Part shown: positions 52,741 to 63,515 of the stretch, in pieces
Numbering within the stretch: position 1 is the stretch's first letter
Layout of the letters: each line of letters opens with the position of its first letter
NCBI GenBank assembly: GCA_030248295.1
Contig: JASANH010000494.1
Span: 1-64,000 of the forward strand
Source of the DNA: Mesodorylaimus sp. YZB2_4
Taxonomy: Eukaryota > Nematoda > Enoplea > Dorylaimida > Dorylaimidae
Direction of reading: 5' to 3'
Length of the DNA stretch: 64,000 nucleotides
Translations under genes and position numbers: made by a program
Notes under the pieces: generated by a model
What the model was told of the DNA's origin: nothing
The model's database searches: none
Seen by the model: only the letters and a program-made list of their open reading frames with translations

Positions 52741-53260
52741 AAGGCTTCAAAGACTATGTGACTTCCTTCTTGTACACGGGGGGATGGGTCCACACGGGTC
52801 TATGCAGGTACAAATCACTCACTGCGCGGTCCCAATAGCTGGACGATAGTAACGTACACAGTTTACTATGCCGACTAGCGGACACTTCCACGATAGATCG
52901 GTCATACAAACATACACGATCGGGTATGGATATGCGGAAGTAGGGGAAGCCGACGCTAGTAGCCTGACACGGCCATACTAGACGAAATCACCAACGTGAA
53001 CTGAGGACTTAGAGACCACACCGTGTCAGGTGGGCTGACGGCCTAAAACCAGTATGGAGAGATACTGGTTTGATCTGGCTAGATCTGACCCTGTGCCGGG
53101 ACGGGCTGAACAGACGGAAGTACTAACACGTGCTGGAAACACACGTGCCATGCAAATGAGGGTGGAGGCACCACTTGTACGGAGAGGTACGGGTTACAAC
53201 TGCCTTAAAGACCTGCGGTGGTCAGTTTCGGCCTAATTTTCGGTGCAGTGCACTGATCAT
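52741..53260 (+). other. hairpin-rich non-coding region
   Basis: Several perfect short hairpins lie close together: ACCAGTAT-GGAGAG-ATACTGGT (53049-53070), GTAC-GGAGAG-GTAC (about 53177-53190) and CACGTG...CACGTG (about 53129-53149). Two share the same GGAGAG loop. No protein reading fits. It could be a structured RNA or an element's untranslated end. Confidence 0.4.
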
Positions 53261-54574
53261 TAATTAGGATGCAGATGAGATTTCGTAGATGTGCTTGCTG
53301 AATTTCATATCCGCTAATGAAGTAACTCCCAAGCACTTGACTTTTTTCGCAACGTCCAGTACCATGCCGTCAATAGCAAGCTTTGGCGCATGACTGAGAG
53401 CATGGTGATTATATCGAATTACGACCACTTCACATACATTTTGAAGGATTCAAGTGCAGACCCGCAGACAGGAATCTCGACTGGATGAAATCTATTGCAA
53501 GCTGTAGAACTGATTCTGGCCTTGGTTACGGCCGTCTGGAGCCACAAGACGGATTACATTTCACAGCGGAGAGCCGCTTTGCCTTTTTTGTAGCAATAAA
53601 ACGAATTGCGTTGATTGATCCGCAACCAGATAACGTGCTTTCATTTTTGCTCTAGCTGTGAGGGAAGAAAACTCGAAATCGGTTTTAGTGCTCCTTTCAG
53701 TGTATGATGAACTGTACATACTTTATGGCTGAATGTAATGTGAATCTGAGGATGTGAGGAATCCGTGCGGCTATGTTTTGTGAAAATCTGGACAAAAAAA
53801 TGCGAGAGCGCGATAGATCTCATCTGAATCTATAATGGTTCATAGTGCACAGCTCACTTATATACTTTGGTCAACTCTACTCGCCGGTCTTGACTCGGTC
53901 GCTCACTCTCTGAAATATACGTAGTTCAACGTCATAGTGACTCTGATCTTTGGCTGGCGCCCGTGCTAATTTCATGACGTATTTGGTTCAATAACAATTT
54001 TCATGCAAAGTATGTGTACTTCATATCGTAGATTCAAACTTATTACGATGATACTTGTCGATTTTTGTTGTGTTATAAAAACGCTTTGAGTACCAGAGGG
54101 CTTTACAACTAAATGATGTCTTGTTCCTTCACGACTGAAAAAGAAATGAAATTGGCAAAAACTTTCTGAAATAAAACTGAAACAGGTACAGTAGTACATG
54201 TGGTTCGCCACACACAACGACTTGCCGACACAAAGCTGAACAAGAAAAGTCTTGCCTGACTACTGGCTAGTCACATGTACTCGGGGTTTTTTAGGTAGAC
54301 AGATATAAGTTCCTCAAACTATTATCTATGTCGACAGTGACAACGGTTTGTATGTGTAGATAGATATTCAAGCCCAATCTCAGGAATTATTCATTTGACG
54401 GAGTGCGCTTCATTTGATTCTCCTTTCCAATGTGCAATAACTGCAAAAATTCATTCTTGTATCATGATGCAAATTTTGATATACATCAAACTATGAAAGT
54501 GCATTTGTCTTGTGGGTACACTCACTGCTAGCTTGTTATACCATCACTTTTGTCATGTCATGCTCTATTCATAC
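53261..54574. other. no recognisable gene
   Basis: No motif in any frame. Short ORFs at 53641-53823 and 53972-54217 (minus) show nothing known. Confidence 0.3.
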
Positions 54575-54760
54575 AAAAACGCATAAGCGCACTTGGAAAT
54601 GTATGGAACACGGAGAAAAAAGAACTACTAATTAAAATGTCCATTAGAAATCACAGATCTTAAATTCGACAAACCTGAAAAAGCTACATCACTGGGTAAA
54701 TTATTCCATAGCTCAATCGCTGAATACAAAAAGCAATGCTCATAAGATTCATAGAATGGC
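54575..54760 (-). pseudogene. LINE 3' end (minus strand)
   Basis: On the minus strand the sequence encodes a short end of the CR1-like ORF (YKKQCS-like, WNNLP-like region lost) and then the 3' terminal words AAGTGCGCTTATGCGTTTTTG. The same arrangement occurs at 61345-61600. Confidence 0.55.
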
Positions 54761-54810
54761 ATAGGCGTGACAAGATAATAGGACTCCGAGATCAGAAAAT
54801 TAAAAAAAAG

Positions 54811-54945
54811 AAAATTGGGTCAGTCACGTCTTGGAATTCATCTAACATTCTTGGAGGTTACGCAGAATGTTCACGTGGGAATGCAGGTCTTTATGCATGC
54901 ATGAAGCAAATTCAGAAAATCCTGGAGTCAAACGGGTGTGAACAG
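54811..54945 (+). CDS. 135-bp exon-like unit, copy 2
   Basis: The 45 codons start KIGSVTSWNSSNILGGYAEC and end NGCEQ. Right at the end comes GTACAG, giving CAG|GTACAG, a near-ideal splice donor; on the left AAAG precedes the unit. It is phase 0 on both sides. Copy 1 at 27017-27151 is about 85-90% identical. The encoded family is not recognised; the run GNAGLYACMKQIQKILES is conserved. It may be an exon of a host gene duplicated by element activity. Confidence 0.5.
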
Positions 54946-55699
54946 GTACAGATTTTTGCACATATATTTTGTGTATGGTTAGGTATTATTCTCTCCCGAA
55001 CTTGCCCCAGTTATAGCTATGCGGCCAAATGACCTCCTTACCGTCCAATGACCAATATGTACAAAACCTCACCCACTATTGACCATCACAAGCATTCACC
55101 TGGCCCTTCCTATACACCATTCCGCCGCTAACTTGCTTCACAAATACCTAGGTATGCCCACAGAAAATATGGAAACACCATCACATTGCTCAGCAACACA
55201 CACTACAGCAACATATTCCTAGACTTCCAACATTTTACTAAAAAAATTCTCACATCTTTAATCTAACCTATTGCTACGAAAAATTGCTATATACACCCCG
55301 CATTCACATTTTTTTGACTTCCGACTAAGTTCTGAGTAATTTTCTTATTAGGAGCTATGTCGTTTTTTCGGGTAGACTTATCAAGTAATAAGACTGAAAA
55401 TATGTTTACTTACTTAGAAAAATGAACAATATCTTGGAACATCTTAGTAATTTCTTACTAAAATCTTTTTTCTAGTTATTCTAACCCTAATCTGACACTA
55501 TTTATTTTTTTGTAATAATTTTACTATAACAATGCAGGGCGTTATAGCATTCCAAAAAGATACATTCGATTATTGGTTTTATTGATCTTTTATCTTTTAT
55601 CTTAAGTCTTTTCTCCTTCCCGTGTTAGTCATGTTAGCAGTTTAACCTGGCCCCGGATCATGGCCCTATTCTCACACAGCATCACCAATGACACAGTAA
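54946..55699. other. no recognisable gene
   Basis: AT-rich sequence after the exon-like unit; it could be an intron. No motif seen. Confidence 0.3.
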
Positions 55700-57200
55700 T
55701 ATGATACACAAACACAAAAAAAAGAGAAACCATATAAAGCTTTATCCATTTGATCAATTTTCGAATGATTTTTTTGAAAATTGTTCCTTTTCTTTTCCTT
55801 TTTTTTTCTTCTTCTTTTCATTTTTTTATATTTTTCGTTTTGTTTCATTTTATTTTATTTTATTTCATTTCATTTTATTCTTTTATTCATTTTATTTTAT
55901 TTTATTTTTTTTTTTCGTTAATTCTCTCAACGCTCTAATCTAACAAATTCACGAGAGGCGGCTCTGCAAAATAATCCTGAAACATGCGCGGTGACAGAAT
56001 GCACCAGGCCCGTTTAGTCAAAACTTTCAACCTCCTCCGCAGTGCATCCCACAAGTCCACTATCTTGTCTTCCTACTCAAAGTCAGCCCTCGCATACCAT
56101 ATGCACCGTTGTGCTGACTGCAAAACCATGTTTGCAAAGCAGGCGATATGCTTGCGATGTAGGCCGGTGATACCAATATCTTATTCTCCTCCCTTAGAAT
56201 TAGTGATGGGTCAACTTTCTCCAACAGAAACTCCACTTTTTCCCAGAATTCGCGTGTCCTCGGGCACTGGACGAAAACGTGGTACACATCCTCGTGCTCA
56301 TCTGTTCCCTGCTTCTTACAGTACTTGCAGTGTGAATCAACCTCAGATGCAAAATGCGAGATCCGTATGTTTCTCAACAAATCTCTGGAAATCAGCATCC
56401 GGCGCAACAATCGATGCTAAGTACCACACTTTGGACAGAAAATAGGTGCTTAGGACATGGACTCTCCCAAAATATGATATCTCACTGTGGGGACTCCTAC
56501 TATTCAATGTCCCTATATGGTCTCTTGCAGCTGCCCAGTTATCCGCTATCTCCATGCTAGTGCTGCGAATCCAAAATCCATACACTTTTAACTGCTGGAC
56601 CGAATACTTTGACAGATCCTCCTCCATCCCTGTCCTGTTCGCTGCTGTCGCGCGTAGTGGTAAAATTTTGGTTTTTGCCTCTTTTAGCGTGGCACCCGAG
56701 GCGTTTTTAAATGTTTTGCACCCTTCAAAAATGCGTTTGATAGAGGCAGTATCCGCCACCAAAAAGTTGGTATCATCAGCAAAGTTGCTGATTTTTAGCT
56801 CCCGTCCTAGTATGTCTAATCCTTTTACAGCTGCGTCCCTCCTAATGAAATTTGTGACTGTCTCTGAGACGAGCACGTACAATAAGGCCGACAAAGGGCA
56901 CCCCTGCCTGATTCCTCTGCTTGGATTAAAGGGTGATGAGATGTGCCATTCACCTGCACCGCTGATGAGACCTTCCTTTGTTTATAGATCAGTCGAATCC
57001 AGCTTTGAAAGACTGGTCCTTGCCCAAAGTATCCGAGTACTCTATTCATATAATCCCATTCGACTATGTCAAAGGCTGTCATATGGTCCACGGAAAGAAG
57101 CATGCCTTCCGCCCCAGTCTCACTGATGTACTCTACAACATTGTAGAGGGCCGCGCGGCCATTGGGCCGCGCCGGCTCAGTTCTGTACGGGACTTTCGAT
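55700..57200 (-). pseudogene. L1/Tx1-type LINE: RT, zinc domain, A-rich tail
   Basis: On the minus strand: AFDIVEWDYMNRVLGYFG (RT motif with first Asp), CPLSALLYVL, ISNFADDTNFLVA (catalytic F-A-D-D, about 56780), KTKILPL and KVYGFWI, then the zf-RVT domain, CKYCKKQGTDEHEDVYHVF and QCPRTREFW. Frameshifts lie near 56930 and 56400. The region 55700-55940 is extremely A-rich on this strand and fits a LINE 3' tail. The endonuclease part is absent (5'-truncated). It is the L1-type counterpart to the fragments at 7.3 and 14.7-26 kb. Confidence 0.85.
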
Positions 57201-58010
57201 CATATTAGCTGGCAAGCAGTCATGGTATGATAAGCGCGGCTGTGAGGGATAGGTTGGGATCCCAATCCTGATCCTGACATTGAGGCATCGGGATTCTGCT
57301 GATGATTATGATATGCATAAGCATGGCAGGTACACACTGATCCATCATATCTGCCATGAAGCAGTAGCGATGAACAGGCAACAGAAACATCGGCTCAAAT
57401 CGATAATGATAGCAACACTGATTTTACTTAGCCTAGGCTGCCCTTGCTGGACGCGTATCGGAACTGCGAATGTACCGTATTTCCTCGAACTCCTCCCCCC
57501 TCGCTCTGGTTATCTCCCCCGTCTGCGACCCATTTGAAAAAATTTCTCCCGCGGGGAGAATTTCGAGAAAAAACGGTACTCATCAATTTCAGCTCATTTA
57601 AAATGACTGAAACTCGACCAGATAAAAAACCTGGATGACTAAAGTGAGCTTTAGTCTGGAAAATAGACTCATCTCCTTCGTGCGTGTAAACTGTTCGACC
57701 TCAAACCAAAAATCTTGATCCCGATCGGGCTTGCCCTGATCTTGATCCTGGAAAAAGGTGATACCGACCTATCCCGAGGTGACTAGCTCTCATGGCAGGT
57801 TCCTGTGTCTTCACTGGGAGCACCTCAACACGAGGGCATACTGGGTGAGAAGGGGCTTGGGCTTATCGTTAGCTTAGGAAGCATCTCGCCTGGTGTTCAA
57901 AGACAGTTTCCCAATTCTCTGCCCCTTGGGTGGGCGTCCGCCGTTTGACAGTAAGGTGGTGTCGCCTGGAGCCAGGTGTCCAAAGCCAACGACAAGCTAC
58001 TAAAGTGCTG
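57201..58010. other. no gene; possible SINE body
   Basis: Low-complexity GATCCCGATC-type words occur at 57250 and 57715-57755. The part from about 57790 may be the body of the SINE that follows. No protein motif. Confidence 0.3.
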
Positions 58011-58105
58011 TCCTCCGTCGGAATAGAACCTCGGCCTCCCAGTCAGGGTTGCGGGCCAGAAAGGCGGATCAACGCCTAAATCAGCTTAGCCATCGCCTCC
58101 GAACT
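58011..58105 (-). repeat. tRNA-derived SINE head (minus strand)
   Basis: Minus-strand A box TGGCTAAGCTG (58082-58092) and B box GGTTCTATTCC (about 58020-58030), with a long variable-arm-like segment between them, as in a class II tRNA (Ser/Leu type). The stems are imperfect, so this is a SINE or a tRNA pseudogene. Confidence 0.45.
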
Positions 58106-59128
58106 TCTCCCTCCCGGATCAGATACCATTCCAGTTGGGAACAAGAGTCCTAATAAACCCGAAATCGCATTATCGAGGATGAACGACCAAGGAGAAAAGA
58201 AGACAAAAAGTTTTGAAGGTTTGAACGCGCACTACTAGTGAAGATAAAAGGTGTTTTTTCGTCATCAAAAGTCTAAAAATTTGCTGCGGTCGAACTAGGT
58301 GGTATGCTTAACGATTAAACATACCGTATTTAAAAAGAGTACAATAGTCTGATATAAGGTACTCACGTTGTCAGAGGGCAGATACAATCGTAGTCTTCGA
58401 TTGGTCCTGTGCATTCTATCTCGGAAATGGAACAGGTGCATGAATCGAAGCATTTTGAAGCGATTAGTTGCCTGATTTGAGGTAGCTTGGCTTAGTGGTT
58501 CGAATCGTTTCACTGGATGGTCGTAATTTGAGACAGGATGAGGGTGTTGGCGTAATTGGCGGAAGGAAAAATTGATAATAACCCGCTGTCGAGTTGTTGA
58601 TTGTTGCAGTAGATTGAGCCTGTATTAATGCTATTGCAGACAGAGTAGATCATTTGTATTCTGTTAGTAGTCCAAACAACGTAGCCAGAACAATAAACAT
58701 TTTGCGGATTGTTTATGAGAACTTGTCGAGATGAATGCTCGTTTATGAGACTGACGTTGGATTTTGTTTTGATAGGAAGGAGAAAATCCAGTTTCTGCTC
58801 TCTGTGTTGCCTGTTTGACAAGCACTCTTATTGTTAGTAGGCCTATCTTAAGACTAGTTTTTTGTGCTCTTCACATGTTTTTTACTTGCAGTGATTGCTG
58901 AATTATTCTTGTTGTCGGTGAGGTAGCGTTTTCTAATGCATCCTTGTTTTGTACATGTTGTGTGCGTGAACAAAACGAAACCAAGCAACAGGTTTTATTT
59001 TTTGCAGAAGTTAACGTGATCATCCCTTGCCTCATGCTGTCTTAGGCGACAGCGAAGAATTTCACAAATTTTTACTGTCCAACAGCTCTCGCAATATCCC
59101 GTTTCGCTTCTAGACTTGCCTTCTTAGA
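58106..59128. other. no recognisable gene
   Basis: AT-rich. A minus ORF at 58510-58821 shows no motif. Confidence 0.3.
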
Positions 59129-59332
59129 GTGGAAGGTAGCCGGTATGAGGACAGCTTTTTAAATGTTTTCGGGCTGGGCCCCCATTTACCCCAATTTCCT
59201 ATGGAAAAAGTAAGGCTTTGGTGCACTCCAATCAGTTTGTGCGCTAAAACTTACCTTGCAGGAGAATGTGTGAATACTTATGACACGGTTGCAGAAGCTG
59301 AATGTCATTGTCCTCCTGAATGCAAGTGAGGT
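59129..59332 (+). CDS. Cys-rich exon, DEG/ENaC-like pattern
   Basis: The 66-codon frame has seven Cys, with RLWCTPISLCAKTYLAGECV and AECHCPPECK. The closing C-x-C-P-P-x-C pattern is like the extracellular Cys-rich part of DEG/ENaC sodium channels. GTGAGG at 59328 follows GCAA and may be a splice donor. It would be one exon of a larger gene; no other exon is found nearby. Other Cys-rich extracellular families are possible. Confidence 0.3.
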
Positions 59333-59529
59333 TTCTTATTTATTTTTTATTACTTTATATTTCGGATGGGAATGGAAAATATTCATAGAATGTAGCTGTA
59401 CGAAACAACAATAAGCAATACCAGATGGTCAGCAACTTTTGTAAGTATCAATATTGTGTGTTTTGACGCCCTGGCGTTCTGACTTCGACGTTGTTCAACT
59501 TCCTAATTTTCAGGATGCAAAATATAAAA

Positions 59530-59860
59530 TAGGCTCCCGTGTTAGAGGTGCTAGTACCATTGAAGCGTACCACTTCGAACTTCCACTGAATGAAACTCGA
59601 ACTGTTGCCTTCACTCAATCTTTCGAGTTTAGTGCCATAAGACTTTGGAATATGATACCCTATGAAATTACAAATTCTAGCTCCCCAGTTTTTAAAGATT
59701 TGATGGCGTCGTATCGTTTTTCTGTCTATTTTTTGAGATGACTTTGTTTTTTATTTCTCTTCTAGACTGTCTCGTCTTATTTATAAGTTTCTTTTTGTAA
59801 ATTTTCCTTGCCTTTGTGCCCCATGTCTAAGTGCGCTTAAGCGTTATATGGGATTAAATT
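59530..59860 (+). pseudogene. CR1-like LINE C-terminal and 3' end
   Basis: The reading TRTVAFTQSFEFSAIRLWNM, then IPYEITNSSSPVFKDLM is the final block (LWN-LP--I----S---FK) of CR1/Jockey ORF2. A T-rich 3' region follows and ends AAGTGCGCTTAAGCGTTAT (59829-59847), the same terminal words as in three other copies here. Confidence 0.75.
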
Positions 59861-60379
59861 AGTGAACAGTGATGGACCTGGGAGGTACAAAAAACAGGTT
59901 GACCAAGTAATGTACTTATTTTTCCGACAAGCTTTTATGTCAGGCATGAATTTTTAGGAAAATTGGGCTCTCTATGGTTGATGTATATTTTGAAGACTTG
60001 ATGACAATCGAGTTTATAGAATCGTCAATATACTCGGTAAGTTGTCAAAAACTTATTTTTGACCTTCTTATTTGTCCAGTTTGGTTTAGATTTTCGACTT
60101 ATTATGGGATATATCATCAATCACGGGCTTATTCCTGGGAATGTCAGTTTTAAGCTTGTTTGATATCACTCACCTTTTTGAATATGCTCATGGTAAGCTG
60201 AGCAGCAGGAACAATGTATTTTTGTAAAACAGGATACAAATACATATGAGCTCTGTTCTATTACGAATATGTATTGTTGCACGAAAAGTGATGGTCATAG
60301 ATCTCGCACAGGTTGTGGAGTGTACTAGTTGTGCTTGTTAGAGTGTACCCTTATCTGGTGAACCTTTTTCATATTGTTT
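59861..60379. other. no recognisable gene
   Basis: AT-rich. Nothing supported. Confidence 0.3.
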
Positions 60380-61080
60380 TTTCAAGGGTGGAAGATCGTT
60401 TTGGCAAGAAAGAGCTCATCATACAAAGCATGTGCAAAACATTCAGGCGCAAAGCACCCAAAAACGATGTGCGCGCGCTTCGCAGGTTTTTCGATGAGTT
60501 GAACTCAAAGTACAACTCACTGGTCGCACTTGATGTTCCAGTACAAAACGATTTTATCACTGAGGGTTGATCAAAGACCTACTCCTGGTCTCGATAGTTA
60601 CTCGACTCTTCCACAAAAATGGTAATCAGCCATTCACTGATTGGCTCACTTCAAACGCACGTTGAAACGTTAAAATACGTGGGTCATGGCCGACCTGAGA
60701 CGCCATCCAATGTTCTAGACCAATCTCGTCAACAGTCGTCGCGCCAACCAATAAAGCAGTATGATTGCTGAGATCACGTCTTCGCTAAAAGCCGCTTTGC
60801 TGCCCCCAGCTCCCCTAAGTCGACTGTCAAACCTGCCAAATGTCAGTACTGTGATGGACGTCACTAGCCGAGTGAGTGTCCAACTTATGCTACGATCAGC
60901 AATCGCAAGTAACGTTTCAATGAACGCAAGCTTTGCTTCAACTGTCTCTCCAATAACCAACGAATTGGGGAGTGCAAAAGTACAAAAAACTGCCCTACCT
61001 GTAAAGGGGGGCAAGATCGTTCACTTTGTGGCCCTTCTCCCTCCTCTGCATCTTATCGCCAATCTAACCCGTCCGTCAAC
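60380..61080 (+). pseudogene. BEL/Pao gag fragment, third BEL family
   Basis: KKELIIQSMCKTFRRKAPKN, then DVRALRRFFDELNSKYNSLV and ALDVPVQNDF are the C-terminal half of a DUF1759 gag. After frame changes come CQYCDGRH(stop)PSEC (TAG at about 60849-60851, where Trp is expected), a second stop after NRK, CFNCLSNNQRIGEC and CPTCKG: the three zinc elements of BEL Gag. Its sequence differs from the element at 18-25 kb. No protease follows. Confidence 0.7.
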
Positions 61081-61344
61081 CAAGTTTCGACGTCATGTAT
61101 CGCCCCTAGTTCATCTCACTCATCGTTTATGCTATCTGCCGCAATCTTTGCCTATACCATACCATACCATATTTTACTCATACTTGAGCACTTACATGCA
61201 CTCAAACGGGTGAGAGACACACATAATTACACGACTAAAATGTCCAGCTTGAAATCAAAAACCATCTCTGACAAACAAGATCGGAATTGTGTAACACAAG
61301 GCAAGACCATCGAGATTATGATGAGGTTTTCATGTCATCATCAT
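61081..61344. other. no recognisable gene
   Basis: Short region between the BEL gag relic and a LINE tail. It ends in (CAT)n, which is the inverted LINE trinucleotide tail. Confidence 0.4.
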
Positions 61345-61885
61345 CATCATGTTTTATTTGTAGCCAAACGCATAAGCGCACTCAGGGGCTGCAAAACAAG
61401 ATAAGTACAATAGATGAAAAAAAGAGAACAAATGATCACAGTCAAGAAAGAAGGAAGTATTAAAAAAAAATCACTAAAAAGTAACCTTTGAAACAGAAAA
61501 ACGAGATCGAGGTAAGGAATCCAAGGCAACATTGGCGGCAAGCTCATTCCATAAAACGATTCACGAAAATATAAAACATTGTTTGTATGTCTCAAAAAAA
61601 TGCCTAGGAACTACTAAATGGTGCGGTGCCACATTCCTCTCGCTAGTGCGAAAAGCAGCCTTATGTACTAACGGATGATCAGCATGAAAATTAAAATCGT
61701 GAATGTTGTTGTAAAACTTGTGAAACTGATAGAGTTTCAAACGCTTCCTAAGGTTGAAAAGAGAGACCCAGCCAGCCTTGTCTAGGCCTGCATCATACGA
61801 AATGTTAAAATCGTTCAAAAAAAGACGTAAGGCATAAAATTGAGCGCGTTCCAGTTCATGCACATCCTGTTTGATGTTTTCGCAT
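61345..61885 (-). pseudogene. CR1-like LINE C-terminal and 3' end
   Basis: On the minus strand, ELERAQFYALRLFLNDFNIS and KAGWVSLFNLRKRLKLYQF, then APHHLVVPRHFFETYKQ match the LINE at 42.3-42.6 kb nearly block by block. The 3' terminal GAGTGCGCTTATGCGTTTG (61365-61383 inverted) and the trinucleotide tail follow. It is 5'-truncated exactly where Helitron USP sequence begins, and the two read as one open frame. Confidence 0.8.
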
Positions 61886-62175
61886 GTGGCATGGTGAAAT
61901 CCATATGTTCGATTGCGGCGACAGCTCGATACGTCTTCCCAGATAATATTATTAGGTCTGGATCGAACTCTTTCACGCAAGCCAAGTTGGCTGCCCCGCT
62001 TTCGTATCAAAAAATCCACAGTAAAAAATTGGTCACGAATCCAGACAATTTCGATTGCCTTTTTCGCCATTCCTTTGCGTGAGCAATTTGGGCATACTTT
62101 CTCTTTTTCGGCTTTAAATTCCCATCATCTCCCCGATACTATGATTGTCCCAAGGCAGCACAGACAAATATGGCG
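61886..62175 (-). pseudogene. Helitron USP fragment, second copy
   Basis: The minus strand matches 11985-12260 at roughly 88-90%: from CTGTGCTGCCTTGGGACAATC through KKAIEIVWI to TATCGAGCTGTCGCCGCAATC. Frame changes differ from those of copy 1. It holds TGG at the codon that is TAG (12004-12006) in copy 1. Homology ends just before the catalytic His box and joins LINE sequence. Confidence 0.85.
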
Positions 62176-62181
62176 TGGAAA

Positions 62182-62356
62182 TTGAATGTGCATATACCCG
62201 TTGATTAAAAACCCGCTGCATCAGAAAAAAATTTTTTCAACAATACAGTACTGCAAGTGAATAAGATATGTACTACAACTACAGACGTGCCAGTGAAGTT
62301 GTATCTGCATACCATGGATTTTCCTGGCAAGTGCATCGGCGAAAAACAGTGTTATC
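62182..62356 (+). repeat. 179-bp dispersed repeat, copy 2
   Basis: Partner of 13136-13314. In this copy the repeat ends at GTGTTATC and is followed by GTACGTAG; in copy 1 the same end is followed by ATATCC. Confidence 0.75.
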
Positions 62357-63364
62357 GTACGTAGCAGGCGTGTAACACGAGATTTCATTGGATCTAAAGT
62401 AGCCCCGTAGATAATGGAGCTGGATAATTGGTTCTCGAATTCGCTCGCGTATTTTTTTGAGGAAATGATTGCCGCCCGACAAAATTAGCTCTAACCTTTC
62501 CGATCGTGGTGGTCACTTTCAATGTGCGTTAGGACTTAACGGTGAACATACTATAAATCACAGGCGGGTGGGGTGCTTTTAAAAAACGTGTAGAGAAAAA
62601 GTACTGTGGAGATAACTTGGATATCTCGGATTTTCAGATACACAGTCTATGAGAAACCGCTTGGTGGTTGGAGACTTCTAAAATGGGTTCAACTAGCTCC
62701 CAGGAGATGCGATGCTAAATACTGCTGGAAAGAATTTCCAAACAATGGTTAGGAGTACCAATGGTTCGATGCCAATTGGTACAAAAAAGGAAAAGGCCGC
62801 ATGGCTTATCACGTATTCAATAAGCCTGAATATGGCGGCATCCAATTTGCGGACGAAATTAACAAGAGATAAAATTTGAGGAACAAATTTTGTAAGAAAA
62901 AATCAAATTGACTGCGGGCATTCCGATTACTTAGAAAGTTTGTGCGAACGTGTGAAATTGTGTGAGAATGGATGTGTGTGCAAATTCACACCAATGATTG
63001 ATGGTACCGCGTTCTGATAATAAGTGATGTGAAAAAAAAAATAGGAATAGTACTGTACTAGTCCCTGTGTGCTTCATTTTTTTCATTTCTGTTCTGTTAA
63101 TTTTTATGCGCATTACTGTTAGCATATTTCAGATTTGTCGTTGTTACAGTACAATATTTTTTTTAATATTGTATATAACAGTCTTTCGAGAGGCGAGAGG
63201 AAGACAAAAAGACACCTAGGCACGCTTGGCTGATAAGGACCATCTAATCGCTAGGCTTTCTAAAGAACCAAGCGTCTTATTGCAGACAGATTTGCGCTTG
63301 ATAGTTTGATAAATTGACGCCGTGGTACGTGCATGCCGTTCATTCGATCCTAGGATGCTCACAA
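62357..63364. other. no recognisable gene
   Basis: AT-rich. No motif in any frame. Confidence 0.3.
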
Positions 63365-63515
63365 TCAGCCCCAGTTAGCCCTGGTTAAGCATGTTCTGCC
63401 CCCCCTGTTAGCCATGATTAACCATGTTTAGACCTAGTTGGTCAGCCCTGGCTTTATATAGCCAGCTCCCGGTTAGTCCTGGTTAACGGTGTTCAGCCCT
63501 GGTTGACCACGGGAC
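63365..63515. repeat. degenerate tandem repeat
   Basis: Six or seven units related to CAGCCCTGGTTAACCATGTT, in alternating close variants. Unit length varies between about 18 and 28 bases. Confidence 0.65.

Noticed and set aside
53045..53200. Hammerhead ribozyme
   Set aside because: A GAAAC word is present, but no CTGATGA core lies in a suitable position.
55701..55943. Phe-rich 'membrane protein' ORF
   Set aside because: It is the T-rich complement of a LINE A-rich tail. The hydrophobicity is due to base composition.
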